In this document: in pieces, positions 47,765 through 56,015 of the stretch | Position numbering within the stretch: the first letter of the stretch is position 1 | How the letters are laid out: each line of letters begins with the position of its first letter | Assembly (NCBI RefSeq): GCF_013376005.1 | Contig: NZ_JABMJK010000006.1 | Location: 248,001-312,000, forward strand | Source of the DNA: Duganella sp. SG902 | Lineage (GTDB): Bacteria; Pseudomonadota; Gammaproteobacteria; Burkholderiales; Burkholderiaceae_D | Length of the DNA: 64,000 nt | Direction of reading: 5' to 3' | Made by a program: the position numbers and the translations under genes | The notes under the pieces: generated by a model | Databases searched by the model: none | What the model was told of the DNA's origin: nothing | The model's input: only the letters and a program-made list of their open reading frames with translations

Positions 47765-48811
47765 TTAGTAGATGGCCTTGCCCGAAGCGTCTTTCAGGTT
47801 GGCTTTCCAGGAATCCTGCACCAGCTTGACCACCGAGGCTGGCAGTGGAACGTAATCCAGATCGGTGGCTTGCTGGCCGCCGTTCTTGAAGGCCCAGTCG
47901 AAGAACTTCACGACTTCCTTGCCTTTGTTGGCGTCAGCCTGGGCCTTGTGCATCAGGATGAAGGACACGCCGGTGATCGGCCACGAGTTCTTGCCGGCCT
48001 GGTCGGTCAGCACCACGCCGAAGCCCGGGGTCTTGGTCCACTCGGCGTTGGCGGCGGCGGCCTTGAAGAACTCGTCGTCAGGCTGCAGGAAGTTGCCGTC
48101 CTTGTTTTTCAGCTGGGTGTGCGACATTTTGTTTTTCTTGGCGTAGGCCCACTCGACGTAACCGATCGAACCCTTGATGCGCTGCACGTTGGCGGCCACG
48201 CCTTCGTTGCCCTTGCCGCCCACGCCCACCACCCACTTCACAGCGGTCGAGGCGCCGATCTTGGTCTTGAATTCAGGGCTGGTTTTCGACAGGAAGTCGG
48301 TGAACAGGAAGGAGGTGCCCGAGCCGTCGGCGCGGTGCACCACGGTGATGTCGTCGGCCGGCAGCTTCACGCCCGGGTTCAGGGCGGCGATGGCTGGATC
48401 GTTCCACTTGGTCACTTTGCCCAGGTAGATGTCGGCCACCACCGGGCCGGTCAGTTTCAGCTGGCCTGGGGTGATGCCGTCCAGGTTAACCACGGTCACA
48501 ACGCCGCCCATGATGGCTGGGAACTGCATCAGGCCTTCGGCGTCCAGGTCGGCGGCCGCCAGCGGCATGTCCGATGCGCCGAAGTCGACGGTCTTGGCCT
48601 TGATCTGCTTGATGCCGGCGCCCGAACCGACGGACTGGTAGTTCAGGCCGTTGCCGGTGGCGGCTTTGTACGACTCAGCCCATTTGGCGTAGATCGGGTA
48701 CGGGAAGGTCGCGCCGGCGCCGGTCATATCGGCGGCGTGGGCGGCCGACGAGAAGGCCATCACGGCCGCTGCGCCTACCACCAGGGAAGAGATCAATTGT
48801 TTCAGTCGCAT
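47765..48811 (-). CDS. pstS: Phosphate-binding periplasmic protein PstS
   Basis: 348 residues from the ATG at 48809-48811 (AAGGA upstream). The signal peptide ends at SSAAHA. PstS motifs are present: TGAGATFPYPIYAKWAESYK, NYQSVGSGAGIKQIKAKTVDFGASDMPL (phosphate ligands Ser, Asp), HRADGSGTSFLFTDFLS (Arg, Asp, Ser, Gly, Thr around phosphate) and SIGYVEWAYAKK. It captures phosphate for PstCAB. It is the first gene of the operon and is preceded by Pho boxes. Confidence 0.97.
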   Translation of the reverse strand: MRLKQLISSLVVGAAAVMAFSSAAHAADMTGAGATFPYPIYAKWAESYKAATGNGLNYQSVGSGAGIKQIKAKTVDFGASDMPLAAADLDAEGLMQFPAIMGGVVTVVNLDGITPGQLKLTGPVVADIYLGKVTKWNDPAIAALNPGVKLPADDITVVHRADGSGTSFLFTDFLSKTSPEFKTKIGASTAVKWVVGVGGKGNEGVAANVQRIKGSIGYVEWAYAKKNKMSHTQLKNKDGNFLQPDDEFFKAAAANAEWTKTPGFGVVLTDQAGKNSWPITGVSFILMHKAQADANKGKEVVKFFDWAFKNGGQQATDLDYVPLPASVVKLVQDSWKANLKDASGKAIY

Positions 48812-48863
48812 TTCAAGTCCTTTGTTATGACAGGTTAGGATGCTGCGCAGTCTAGCGGGCGAA

Positions 48864-48882
48864 TATGACAGCTTTATGACAT
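48864..48882 (-). promoter_or_regulatory. Pho box upstream of pstS
   Basis: Read on the minus strand the site is ATGTCATAAAGCTGTCATA, two TGTCAT direct repeats 11 bp apart, a near-perfect match to the PhoB consensus. It lies 53 bp before the pstS start. Confidence 0.85.
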
Positions 48883-48950
48883 GGCCAAAATATTTCAAAA
48901 TTGACCCCGCACGCCCCGCTTCCCTCTGTAAACACACCGGCTTGAGGCCT

Positions 48951-49015
48951 TTTATGACATACCCTTGTCATATTCGGGCCGCATTTATGACAGGGTTTGT
49001 CACAAAGCTGTCATA
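48951..49015 (+). promoter_or_regulatory. Pho-box cluster upstream of ppk1
   Basis: A 19-bp Pho box (TTGTCACAAAGCTGTCATA, 48997-49015) points towards ppk1. Further TGTCAT/ATGAC units at 48954-48959, 48966-48971 and 48987-48992 form overlapping sites in both orientations. The region 48812-49092 carries no gene and serves as the divergent PhoB-controlled promoter. Confidence 0.8.
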
Positions 49016-49092
49016 TTTGATCTTTACACTGTAGCAACCATTCTTCCGCAAACAGGATAGAATGAGCTTACCTGCAAAGTGATTAAAAAGAC

Positions 49093-51189
49093 ATGAAGCC
49101 TGACGTGCATGCAGAAGTGAACAAGAACTCGGCCTTCCTCGACCGGGAGCTTTCGCAATTGATGTTCAACCGCCGGGTGCTGGCCCAGGCCGAGGATAAA
49201 ACCATTCCCTTATTAGAGCGGCTGCGCTACCTGTGCATCTGCAGCAGCAACCTCGACGAATTCTTTGAGGTGCGCGTGGCCAGCCTGCTGGCGGCCGGCG
49301 CCGCGGACGGCGCGCTGTCCGCCCACCCCGCCTTGGTGGCCACCCTGTCGCGCATCAGCAATGAATGCCATTTGCTGGTGGCCCACCAGTATGAAATCCT
49401 GAACAATGAAATCCTGCCCGAGCTGGCCGCCAACGGCATCCACCTGGTGCGCCACAACGAGCGCAACGAGGCGCAGCGCGCCTGGGTCAAGGAATACTTC
49501 GACACCGAGGTGCGACCGCTGCTGACGCCGATCGGCCTCGATCCTGCCCACCCATTCCCGCAGGTGATCAATAAAAGTCTGAACTTCATCGTCCAGCTGG
49601 GCGGCAAGGATGCCTTCGGGCGCGGCACCGGCATCGCGATCGTCAAGGCGCCGCGCGTGCTGCCGCGCGTGATCCGCCTGCCCGATCATTTATCCAAGAG
49701 CGGCGGCATTTCGTTCTGCCTGCTGTCCTCCGTGATCCACGCCCACATCTCCGACCTGTTCGCCGGCCGCGAGGTGATTGGCTACTCGCAGTTCCGCGTC
49801 ACCCGCGACAGCGACCTGTGGGTCGACGAGGACGAGGTCAAGAACCTGCGCCAGGCGCTCAAAGGCGAGCTGGTCGGCCGCCAGTTCGGCGCCTCGGTGC
49901 GTCTGGAGGTGGCGAAGAACTGCCCGCCCGAGCTGTCGCAATTCCTGCTCGACCAGTTCGGCCTGCACCAGAGCCGGCTGTACGCGGTCAACGGCCCGGT
50001 GAATCTGGTGCGCCTGAACGAGATCATGGACCACGTCAACAACCCGGCGCTGCGCTTCCCGCCCTTCTTCCCCGGCTTCGCGCAGAAACCGGGCAACCCG
50101 GATATCTTCGCGGCCCTGCGTGAAAACGATATCCTGCTGCACCACCCCTACCAGTCGTTCCAGACGGTGATCGATTTCATCCGCGGCGCCGCGCACGATC
50201 CGAACGTGGTGGCGATCAAGCAGACGATTTACCGCACCGGCATGAACTCGGACCTGATGGAGTCGCTGATCTCCGCCGCCAAGGCCGGCAAGGAAGTGAC
50301 CGTCATCGTGGAGCTGAAGGCGCGCTTCGACGAGGAAGCCAACATCAACTGGGCGGACAAGCTGGAGCAGGCCGGCGCGCAGGTGGTGTACGGCGTGGTC
50401 GGCCTGAAGACGCACGCCAAGGTGGCACTGGTGATACGCCGCGAGGACAACAAGCTGCGCTACTACGCCCACCTTGGTACCGGTAACTATCACCCGACCA
50501 CCACCAAGTTCTACACCGACTTCGGCCTGCTGACCTGCCACCCCGGCATCAGCCAGGAGGTGAACGAGGTGTTCATCCACCTGACCTCGCTGACCAAGCC
50601 GCACCGCCTCACCCACTTGTGGCTGGCGCCGTTCGCGCTGCAGAACGAGATCATCAAGGCCATCCGCAACGAGGCGCGCATCGCGCGCGCGGGGCGGCCG
50701 GGCCGGATTATTGTTAAAATCAACGCACTGGTGGACGAATCGGTGATCCGCGCGCTGTACGCGGCGTCCAAGGATGGCGTGAAGATCGACCTGATCGTGC
50801 GCGGCGCCTGCACCCTCAAGCCGGGTGTGCCCGGCCTGTCGGAAAACATCAAGGTGCGATCGGTGATCGGCCGCTTCCTGGAGCACAGCCGCATCTACTA
50901 CTTCCGCAACGACCTGGCGCACGACACCTATCTGGCCAGCGCCGACTGGATGAGCCGCAACCTGTTCCGCCGCATCGAGGTCGCCTTCCCTGTTCTGGAC
51001 AAGGCACTGAAGCGCCGGGTGATGGCCGAAGGCCTGAGCCCGTATTTGAAGGACAACCAGAACGCCTGGGAACTCGAGGCCGACGGTCACTACCAGCGCC
51101 GCAAGGCGCGCGGCAAGCAAGCCGCATTCAGCGCCCAGCAACACCTGATGGAATCGCTGGGCACGCCCAACGCCCACCTGGGAGAGTAG
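49093..51189 (+). CDS. ppk1: Polyphosphate kinase 1
   Basis: 698 residues, normal for PPK1. The N domain begins AFLDRELSQLMFNRRVL and LCICSSNLDEFFEVRV. The head domain follows, then two phospholipase-D-like C domains. The autophosphorylated His lies in VGLKTHAKVALVIRRED (about residue 435), a supporting Arg in KARFDEEANI, and HLGTGNYHPTTTKFYTDFGL is the most conserved stretch. It reversibly polymerises ATP gamma-phosphate into polyphosphate. The Pho boxes upstream link polyphosphate storage to phosphate limitation. It is followed 3 bp later by sixA. Confidence 0.97.
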   Translation: MKPDVHAEVNKNSAFLDRELSQLMFNRRVLAQAEDKTIPLLERLRYLCICSSNLDEFFEVRVASLLAAGAADGALSAHPALVATLSRISNECHLLVAHQYEILNNEILPELAANGIHLVRHNERNEAQRAWVKEYFDTEVRPLLTPIGLDPAHPFPQVINKSLNFIVQLGGKDAFGRGTGIAIVKAPRVLPRVIRLPDHLSKSGGISFCLLSSVIHAHISDLFAGREVIGYSQFRVTRDSDLWVDEDEVKNLRQALKGELVGRQFGASVRLEVAKNCPPELSQFLLDQFGLHQSRLYAVNGPVNLVRLNEIMDHVNNPALRFPPFFPGFAQKPGNPDIFAALRENDILLHHPYQSFQTVIDFIRGAAHDPNVVAIKQTIYRTGMNSDLMESLISAAKAGKEVTVIVELKARFDEEANINWADKLEQAGAQVVYGVVGLKTHAKVALVIRREDNKLRYYAHLGTGNYHPTTTKFYTDFGLLTCHPGISQEVNEVFIHLTSLTKPHRLTHLWLAPFALQNEIIKAIRNEARIARAGRPGRIIVKINALVDESVIRALYAASKDGVKIDLIVRGACTLKPGVPGLSENIKVRSVIGRFLEHSRIYYFRNDLAHDTYLASADWMSRNLFRRIEVAFPVLDKALKRRVMAEGLSPYLKDNQNAWELEADGHYQRRKARGKQAAFSAQQHLMESLGTPNAHLGE

Positions 51190-51192
51190 AGC

Positions 51193-51660
51193 ATGGATCT
51201 GATTTTATGGCGACACGCGGAAGCTGAAGATGCCGGCCCCGGCATGACCGACCTCGAACGCGCGCTGACCAGCAAGGGCCAGAAGCAGGCGCGCCGCATG
51301 GGCCAGTGGCTCAACTCGCAACTGCCGGACAGCTGCAAGATCCTGTCCAGCCCCGCCGTGCGCACGCTGCAGACGGTGGAGGCGCTGGGCCGCAAGTTCA
51401 AGATCCACACCGACCTGGCGCCGGGCGCCGATCCGGCCGACGTCCTCAAGGCCGTCAACTGGCCGGGCAACAAGGATTCGGTGCTGGTGGTCGGCCATCA
51501 GCCGACACTGGGCCAGGTGGCCTCGATGCTGCTGACGGGGGACGATCTGGAATGGGACATCCGCAAAGCCAGCGCGTGGTGGTTTGCCCAGCGCGAGCCG
51601 GGCGATCCCATGAGTGTGTATCTGAAGGCGGTGATGGCCGCGGACCTCGTGGTTAAATAA
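51193..51660 (+). CDS. sixA: SixA-type histidine phosphatase
   Basis: 155 residues of the histidine phosphatase superfamily in its small SixA form. LILWRHAEAEDAGPGMTDLERALTSKGQKQARRMG contains the RHAE catalytic motif with the phospho-accepting His (about residue 8), and VLVVGHQPTLGQV holds the second His. SixA dephosphorylates phosphohistidine on HPt or PTS proteins. It often follows ppk1 in betaproteobacteria, and here the 3-bp gap implies co-transcription under PhoB. Confidence 0.9.
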   Translation: MDLILWRHAEAEDAGPGMTDLERALTSKGQKQARRMGQWLNSQLPDSCKILSSPAVRTLQTVEALGRKFKIHTDLAPGADPADVLKAVNWPGNKDSVLVVGHQPTLGQVASMLLTGDDLEWDIRKASAWWFAQREPGDPMSVYLKAVMAADLVVK

Positions 51661-51720
51661 CTTGTAAAGCCAAGGGCTTCTGCTAAAGTTTAATTGTATC
51701 AACTACGAGGGGGGGCTATC

Positions 51721-51840
51721 ATGATGTTCACCTTGCTCACGATGGGGATTTTTGGAGGAATGATCTCCCTGGTTGTTTACGAACTGGTCCAGGAAATGCG
51801 TGGCAGTAAACAAAGATTGGTCGACCGCTATCACGAATAG
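51721..51840 (+). CDS. 39-residue single-span membrane protein
   Basis: A small open frame with a strong ribosome binding site (GAGGGGGGG, 6 nt before the ATG); a second ATG follows immediately. One hydrophobic segment (MMFTLLTMGIFGGMISLVVYEL, split by glycines) is followed by a charged tail with several Arg and Lys residues. That is an N-out/C-in single-span layout. I know no family for it. It lies 60 bp after sixA and may share its transcript. Confidence 0.55.
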   Translation: MMFTLLTMGIFGGMISLVVYELVQEMRGSKQRLVDRYHE

Positions 51841-51928
51841 CACTCAGCTTCACTGAAGCCTACGGCGCCAGCGGCGTGCCCTCACCAGGACATCGCCACT
51901 CGCGCCGTTCAACGTTTACAGGGCCCGC

Positions 51929-53029
51929 TTACACGCCGGTCTTGAACTTGGTGTAGATGCGGGTGATGTTGCGGCGAATGTCGGCCGGCACCGCCTCCGG
52001 CGGCGTCATGCGCTTCTTGTCCTCCTCCGACAGGAACACCGTCTTGTTGTTAGCGATATCCTTCTTCACGAACTTCAAGCTGGCCGCGTTCGGGTTGGCG
52101 TAGAACACCTTGTTGGTCAGGCTGGCGTGCACTTCCGGACGCAGGATGTAGTTGATCCACAGGTGGGCGTTGTTCGGGTGCGGCGCATCGGCCGGGATGG
52201 CCATGGTGTCGAACATCAGCGCGGCCGAAGTCTTCGGCACCAGCGCTTCAATCACGTTGCCGTTCTTGGCGTCGATGGCGCGCTGGCGGGCGATGTTGAT
52301 GTCGCCCGACCAGCCCATCGCCACGCACACCGCGCCGTTGGCCATGTCATTGATGTAGCCCGACGAGCTGAACAAGGTCACATAAGGACGGATCGCCTGC
52401 AGCACCTTGCCGGCCTCCGCGTAATCGGCGGCGGTCTTTGAGTAGGCCGGCTTGCCGATGTACATCAGCGCGGCCGGCAGCACTTCCGACGGCGAGTCGA
52501 GGAAGGACACGCCGCACGATTTCAGCTTGGACGCGTATTTCGGATTGAAGATCAGTTCCCACGCATTGTCCGGCATCGGCATGCCGCCCAGCGCGGCCTT
52601 GACCTTGTTGACGTTGATGCCGACCGTGGTGTAACCCCACAGCCAGTCGACCAGGTAGTCATTGCCCGGATCGATGCTGGCCAGCTTGGCCTGGATGGCC
52701 GGGTCGAGGTTCTTCAGATTGGGCAGCTTGGACTTGTCCAGCTTGCGCAGCAGCTTGCCATCGATCTGCAGGCGCGCCCAGGGCGCGGTCGGCACCACGA
52801 TGTCGTAGCCGGACTTGCCGGCCACCAGCTTGGAGTTCAGGATTTCGTTGTTATCAAAAACGTCATAGCGGACCTTGATGCCGGTTTCTTTTTCAAAGTT
52901 TTTAACCGTATCTTCGGAGATATAGTCAGACCAGTTGTAGATATTGAGGACTTTTTCCTCTTGCGCCTGGGCCGCGCCTACCATCAAACCAGCAGCCAAC
53001 AGCGCCGCGCCAACGAACTTCCCTGCCAT
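51929..53029 (-). CDS. Polyamine ABC transporter substrate-binding protein (PotF-like)
   Basis: 366 residues from the ATG at 53027-53029 (GGAGG, 5 nt upstream). The signal peptide ends at GAAQAQ. The PotF/PotD fold is recognised by KVLNIYNWSDYISEDTVKNFEKETGIKVRYDVFDNNEIL, WGYTTVGINVNKV, DSPSEVLPAALMYIGKPAYS and the Trp of VAMGWSGDINIARQ, all near the polyamine site. It probably binds putrescine or spermidine. No permease or ATPase genes are next to it, so it would feed a transporter encoded elsewhere. Confidence 0.92.
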   Translation of the reverse strand: MAGKFVGAALLAAGLMVGAAQAQEEKVLNIYNWSDYISEDTVKNFEKETGIKVRYDVFDNNEILNSKLVAGKSGYDIVVPTAPWARLQIDGKLLRKLDKSKLPNLKNLDPAIQAKLASIDPGNDYLVDWLWGYTTVGINVNKVKAALGGMPMPDNAWELIFNPKYASKLKSCGVSFLDSPSEVLPAALMYIGKPAYSKTAADYAEAGKVLQAIRPYVTLFSSSGYINDMANGAVCVAMGWSGDINIARQRAIDAKNGNVIEALVPKTSAALMFDTMAIPADAPHPNNAHLWINYILRPEVHASLTNKVFYANPNAASLKFVKKDIANNKTVFLSEEDKKRMTPPEAVPADIRRNITRIYTKFKTGV

Positions 53030-53111
53030 AACACCTCCGAAATGGGATTCATCACACAAGCCGTGATGATCGGGCATCCACCGCCCGGATGCAAGGAGTT
53101 CCTTAGAATTC

Positions 53112-54461
53112 TCAGCCCAGCATGTCAAACAGAGTGCCGGTGCCCTTGCCGCCGGCCGTGAGCGCGCTGCCGGCGCCGGTCTGGGCCTGGGCCGTGTACA
53201 ACGCGGCCAGCGCGTTGGCCTGGGCCGTCATGGCCTTGGTCATGGCGGCCTTTTTGCTGTTCAGGCTGGTGATCTCACTGCTGGTCAGGCTGGTTTCCTT
53301 GGTCAGCACGCTGTTGGCCGAGGTCAGCGTCGCGGCCTTGGACGATAGCAGGTCGGCAATGCCGCGCTTGTCGTCGCTGGTGAACAGCCTGGCGACGGCC
53401 GACGAATCGGCGGCCAGCGCGGCTTGCAGCTTCTTATCGTCCAGCACCATGTTGCCGTCCTTGTCCTGGCCAATGCCGGCCGCCGCCAGCTTGGTGACCG
53501 AGACCGAGCCGCCGCCGGTTTTCAGCAGCATGCTCATCTGGCTGATGGCCTGGTTCAAGGCGGTGTCGGATTTCAGCTCGCCCTTCTGCAGCTTGAGCAG
53601 CTTGGCGTTGAGGTCGTTGTAGGCGCTGGCCAGGGCTTTCAGGTTGTCGCCGATCTGGCCGGCGCCGGCGCTGATGGTGACGTCGCTCTTGCCGGCGCCC
53701 ACCAGGTTCAGCGTGGCGCCGCCGATGGCCGCGTCCTTGATGGTGTTGGTCGGGCTCTTGATCTCCTTGCCGTCGACGGTGAGGATGGCGTCCATGGCGG
53801 CGCTGGTCTGCTTGAGCTTTTGGGTGCCGGCCGGATCGTAGGTCAGCAGGTTTTTCAGCGTGGCGTCGCCGCTGACGCTGATGCGCATGCTGTTGGCCGC
53901 GCCGGGCTGGCCGGCGATCGACAGCGAGTACTGACCGTCGTCGCCCTTCACCACCGTGACATCGATGCCGGCGGCCTTGAACGCGGCGGCCATCCCGGCC
54001 GGCGTGTTGTTGCTGGCGTCGATGGTGACGCTCTTGCTGCTGGCGCCGAACTCGATCTTGACGGTGGTGGTGGCGCCGGAGCCGATTTTGCCGTCGGCGC
54101 TGAGGTCGAACTCCTCGCTGGTGAGGAACTGACCCTGCGCCAGCTGCTTGACATCGATGGCGTAGGTGCCGGCCTTGGCCGTGCCGGTCGACGAGGCGGT
54201 CAGCACGGTCTTGGCCGAACTGGCGGCGCTGGTGCTGAGACCGTTGCCGGTCAGGCTGGCGGCGATCTGCTGGAAACTGGCCAGCGCGCTCTGCAACTGG
54301 CCGAGCGCGGACAGCTTGGTCTGGTCCTTGGTGATGGACGCGTTGAGCTTGGCGGCGGCGCTGGTCTGCGACGCCATGGTTTGCTGGACGCGGTTGTACA
54401 CGTCCGTCGAGACCGTCGCGCCGGTGGAGCCGTTGGTCGAGTTGATACTGGAGGTAGCCAT
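53112..54461 (-). CDS. FliD-like flagellar hook-associated protein 2
   Basis: 449 residues with the FliD layout: an N-terminal helical region (about 20-75: RVQQTMASQTSAAAKLNASITKDQTKLSALGQLQSALASFQ), central Ser/Thr-rich beta domains, and C-terminal helices (GQIGDNLKALASAYNDLNAKL through SEITSLNSKKAAMTKAMTAQANALAALYTAQ). FliD caps the filament and may mediate adhesion. No flagellin, fliS or fliT genes are near, so it is an orphan copy, perhaps an alternative cap, a phase-length variant or an adhesin. No cysteine is present, as expected for an exported flagellar protein. Confidence 0.8.
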   Translation of the reverse strand: MATSSINSTNGSTGATVSTDVYNRVQQTMASQTSAAAKLNASITKDQTKLSALGQLQSALASFQQIAASLTGNGLSTSAASSAKTVLTASSTGTAKAGTYAIDVKQLAQGQFLTSEEFDLSADGKIGSGATTTVKIEFGASSKSVTIDASNNTPAGMAAAFKAAGIDVTVVKGDDGQYSLSIAGQPGAANSMRISVSGDATLKNLLTYDPAGTQKLKQTSAAMDAILTVDGKEIKSPTNTIKDAAIGGATLNLVGAGKSDVTISAGAGQIGDNLKALASAYNDLNAKLLKLQKGELKSDTALNQAISQMSMLLKTGGGSVSVTKLAAAGIGQDKDGNMVLDDKKLQAALAADSSAVARLFTSDDKRGIADLLSSKAATLTSANSVLTKETSLTSSEITSLNSKKAAMTKAMTAQANALAALYTAQAQTGAGSALTAGGKGTGTLFDMLG

Positions 54462-54554
54462 GATTTCATTCCGCCTTGGTGGTTACATAGTATGCAACAT
54501 GGACGCTTGCACCAAAGCCGCGAACAAAGCCGGTTTTGCCCTTCAATCCGCCAA

Positions 54555-55922
54555 TCAGGACAACCAGCTTGCATCGGCGCTGCCGAGACTGGAGGCCGGC
54601 AGGCTCCAGCACATGGGCGCGCCCTCGATGGCGGCTGGCGGCCGGTAACGGCGCGCCGGTCCCCATTCGGTATGTTCCAGCCCGGGGGCGAAATCGTCCT
54701 CGCCGGCCGTTGCCAGCGGCTTGCCGGTGGCCGGCGCCGGCGCGTCGGTGAGCAGTCTGGCGGTGCGGGCAAGCGACAGACGCGCTTGCAGGATGCGGCC
54801 CTGGTCCAGCCGGGCGATCAGGGCGCGCACCACGGCGGCGGCGATCAGGTAGCCGGTGGCGTGGTCCAGCGCTTGCACCGGCAGCGGCACAGGTTTGCCC
54901 GCGCCCTGCTCCCGCATACCGTGGTGGGCGATGCCGCTGCTCATTTGCACCAGGCTGTCGAAACCGCGCCGTCCCGCCAGCGGACCGCTCCACCCATAGG
55001 CATCCAGCGCCACGTCAATCAGGTGGGGATTGAGCTTGCCCCGCGCTTGTTCGCCGTAACCCAGCCGCTCCAGCGCCGCCGGCCGATAACCGTGAACCAG
55101 CACGTCCGCCTTCGCGAGCAGGCGATCGAAGACGGCGCGGTGCGCCGCCAGCCCGAGGTCCAGCCGCGCACAGCGCTTGCCCAGGGTGACTTCGGGAACC
55201 GCGCCCGGCTCGTCCCAGCCTGGCGGATCGATGCGCAGCACGTCGGCGCCGTAGCCGGCAAGGAAGCGGGTCGCCACCGGGCCGGCCAGCACGCGCGTCA
55301 GGTCCAGCACCCTGAGCCCGGCCAGCGGCCGGCCGGCCGACCACGACCACTCGGCCCGGCCGCCGCCGGGACGGCCGGCGAAGGCGATCAGCGGTTCCCG
55401 CCCAACGCTTTGCCCCTGCGGGTGTGCCTGCCATTCGGCCATCGAGCGCATCATCGCCGCGCAGCCGCCTTGGGCCACCACCGCCTCCTCCAGCGCCAGG
55501 CCAGCCCAGCCAGAGACGGCGCGCGCCACGGCCTCGCGTTCGCCGGCGCAGCCCAGCGCCGCCAGCGCCGCCGTGCGGTGGTGCGGGGCGTTGGTGTGCA
55601 GGCGTATCCAGCCATCGGCGGTGGGATAGTCGCCCGCCACGGCATCCCACAACGGCGGGCGCTCCCAGCCTGCCGGATGGAGCGACCAACTGAACCACAT
55701 CGATGCCAGCCGGCGGTCCACCACCACCGGCGCCGGCGCGCCACCCTGGGCCACCATCAACTGCCGTACCGCGAGCGCCGCCGCCCCCACCGACGCCGCG
55801 GCCAGGCCGGTGACCGCAAAGCAGGATGGCAGTTCGCCCTCGCCAACCATGGCCAAGGCGTCCACCGCGGACGGGGGCAAATCCAGCGCCGACCAGGCGG
55901 CATGCAGCAGTTGATGAGACAT
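54555..55922 (-). CDS. CaiB/BaiF-family CoA-transferase
   Basis: 455 residues with GGGAG before the ATG. The family III CoA-transferase core is clear in the second half: PLAGLRVLDLTRVLAGPVATRFLAGYGADVLRIDPPG, the stretch with the probable CoA-carrying Asp (ARLDLGLAAHRAVFDRLLAKADVLVHGYRP) and FDSLVQMSSGIAH. The first 190 residues are an extra, less conserved domain also found in long CaiB homologues. It would move CoA between carboxylic acids. It is transcribed divergently from the HTH-citrate synthase gene across 93 bp, suggesting one pathway. Confidence 0.85.
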   Translation of the reverse strand: MSHQLLHAAWSALDLPPSAVDALAMVGEGELPSCFAVTGLAAASVGAAALAVRQLMVAQGGAPAPVVVDRRLASMWFSWSLHPAGWERPPLWDAVAGDYPTADGWIRLHTNAPHHRTAALAALGCAGEREAVARAVSGWAGLALEEAVVAQGGCAAMMRSMAEWQAHPQGQSVGREPLIAFAGRPGGGRAEWSWSAGRPLAGLRVLDLTRVLAGPVATRFLAGYGADVLRIDPPGWDEPGAVPEVTLGKRCARLDLGLAAHRAVFDRLLAKADVLVHGYRPAALERLGYGEQARGKLNPHLIDVALDAYGWSGPLAGRRGFDSLVQMSSGIAHHGMREQGAGKPVPLPVQALDHATGYLIAAAVVRALIARLDQGRILQARLSLARTARLLTDAPAPATGKPLATAGEDDFAPGLEHTEWGPARRYRPPAAIEGAPMCWSLPASSLGSADASWLS

Positions 55923-55984
55923 GGCGACTCCCGATACGTTATCCTTGGGCGCAGCTTAGGACCGCGGGTCCATGAGCGTCAATC

Positions 55985-56001
55985 TTGACTTGAAGTGTCA
56001 A
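55985..56001. promoter_or_regulatory. Dyad operator between the CoA-transferase and HTH-citrate synthase genes
   Basis: TTGAC and GTCAA (55985-55989 and 55997-56001) flank a 7-bp core that is itself nearly symmetric. The site lies 14 bp before the ATG of the HTH-citrate synthase and within the 93-bp divergent promoter. It is a candidate site for that HTH domain. Confidence 0.4.
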
Positions 56002-56015
56002 CATAGGAAACGGAC

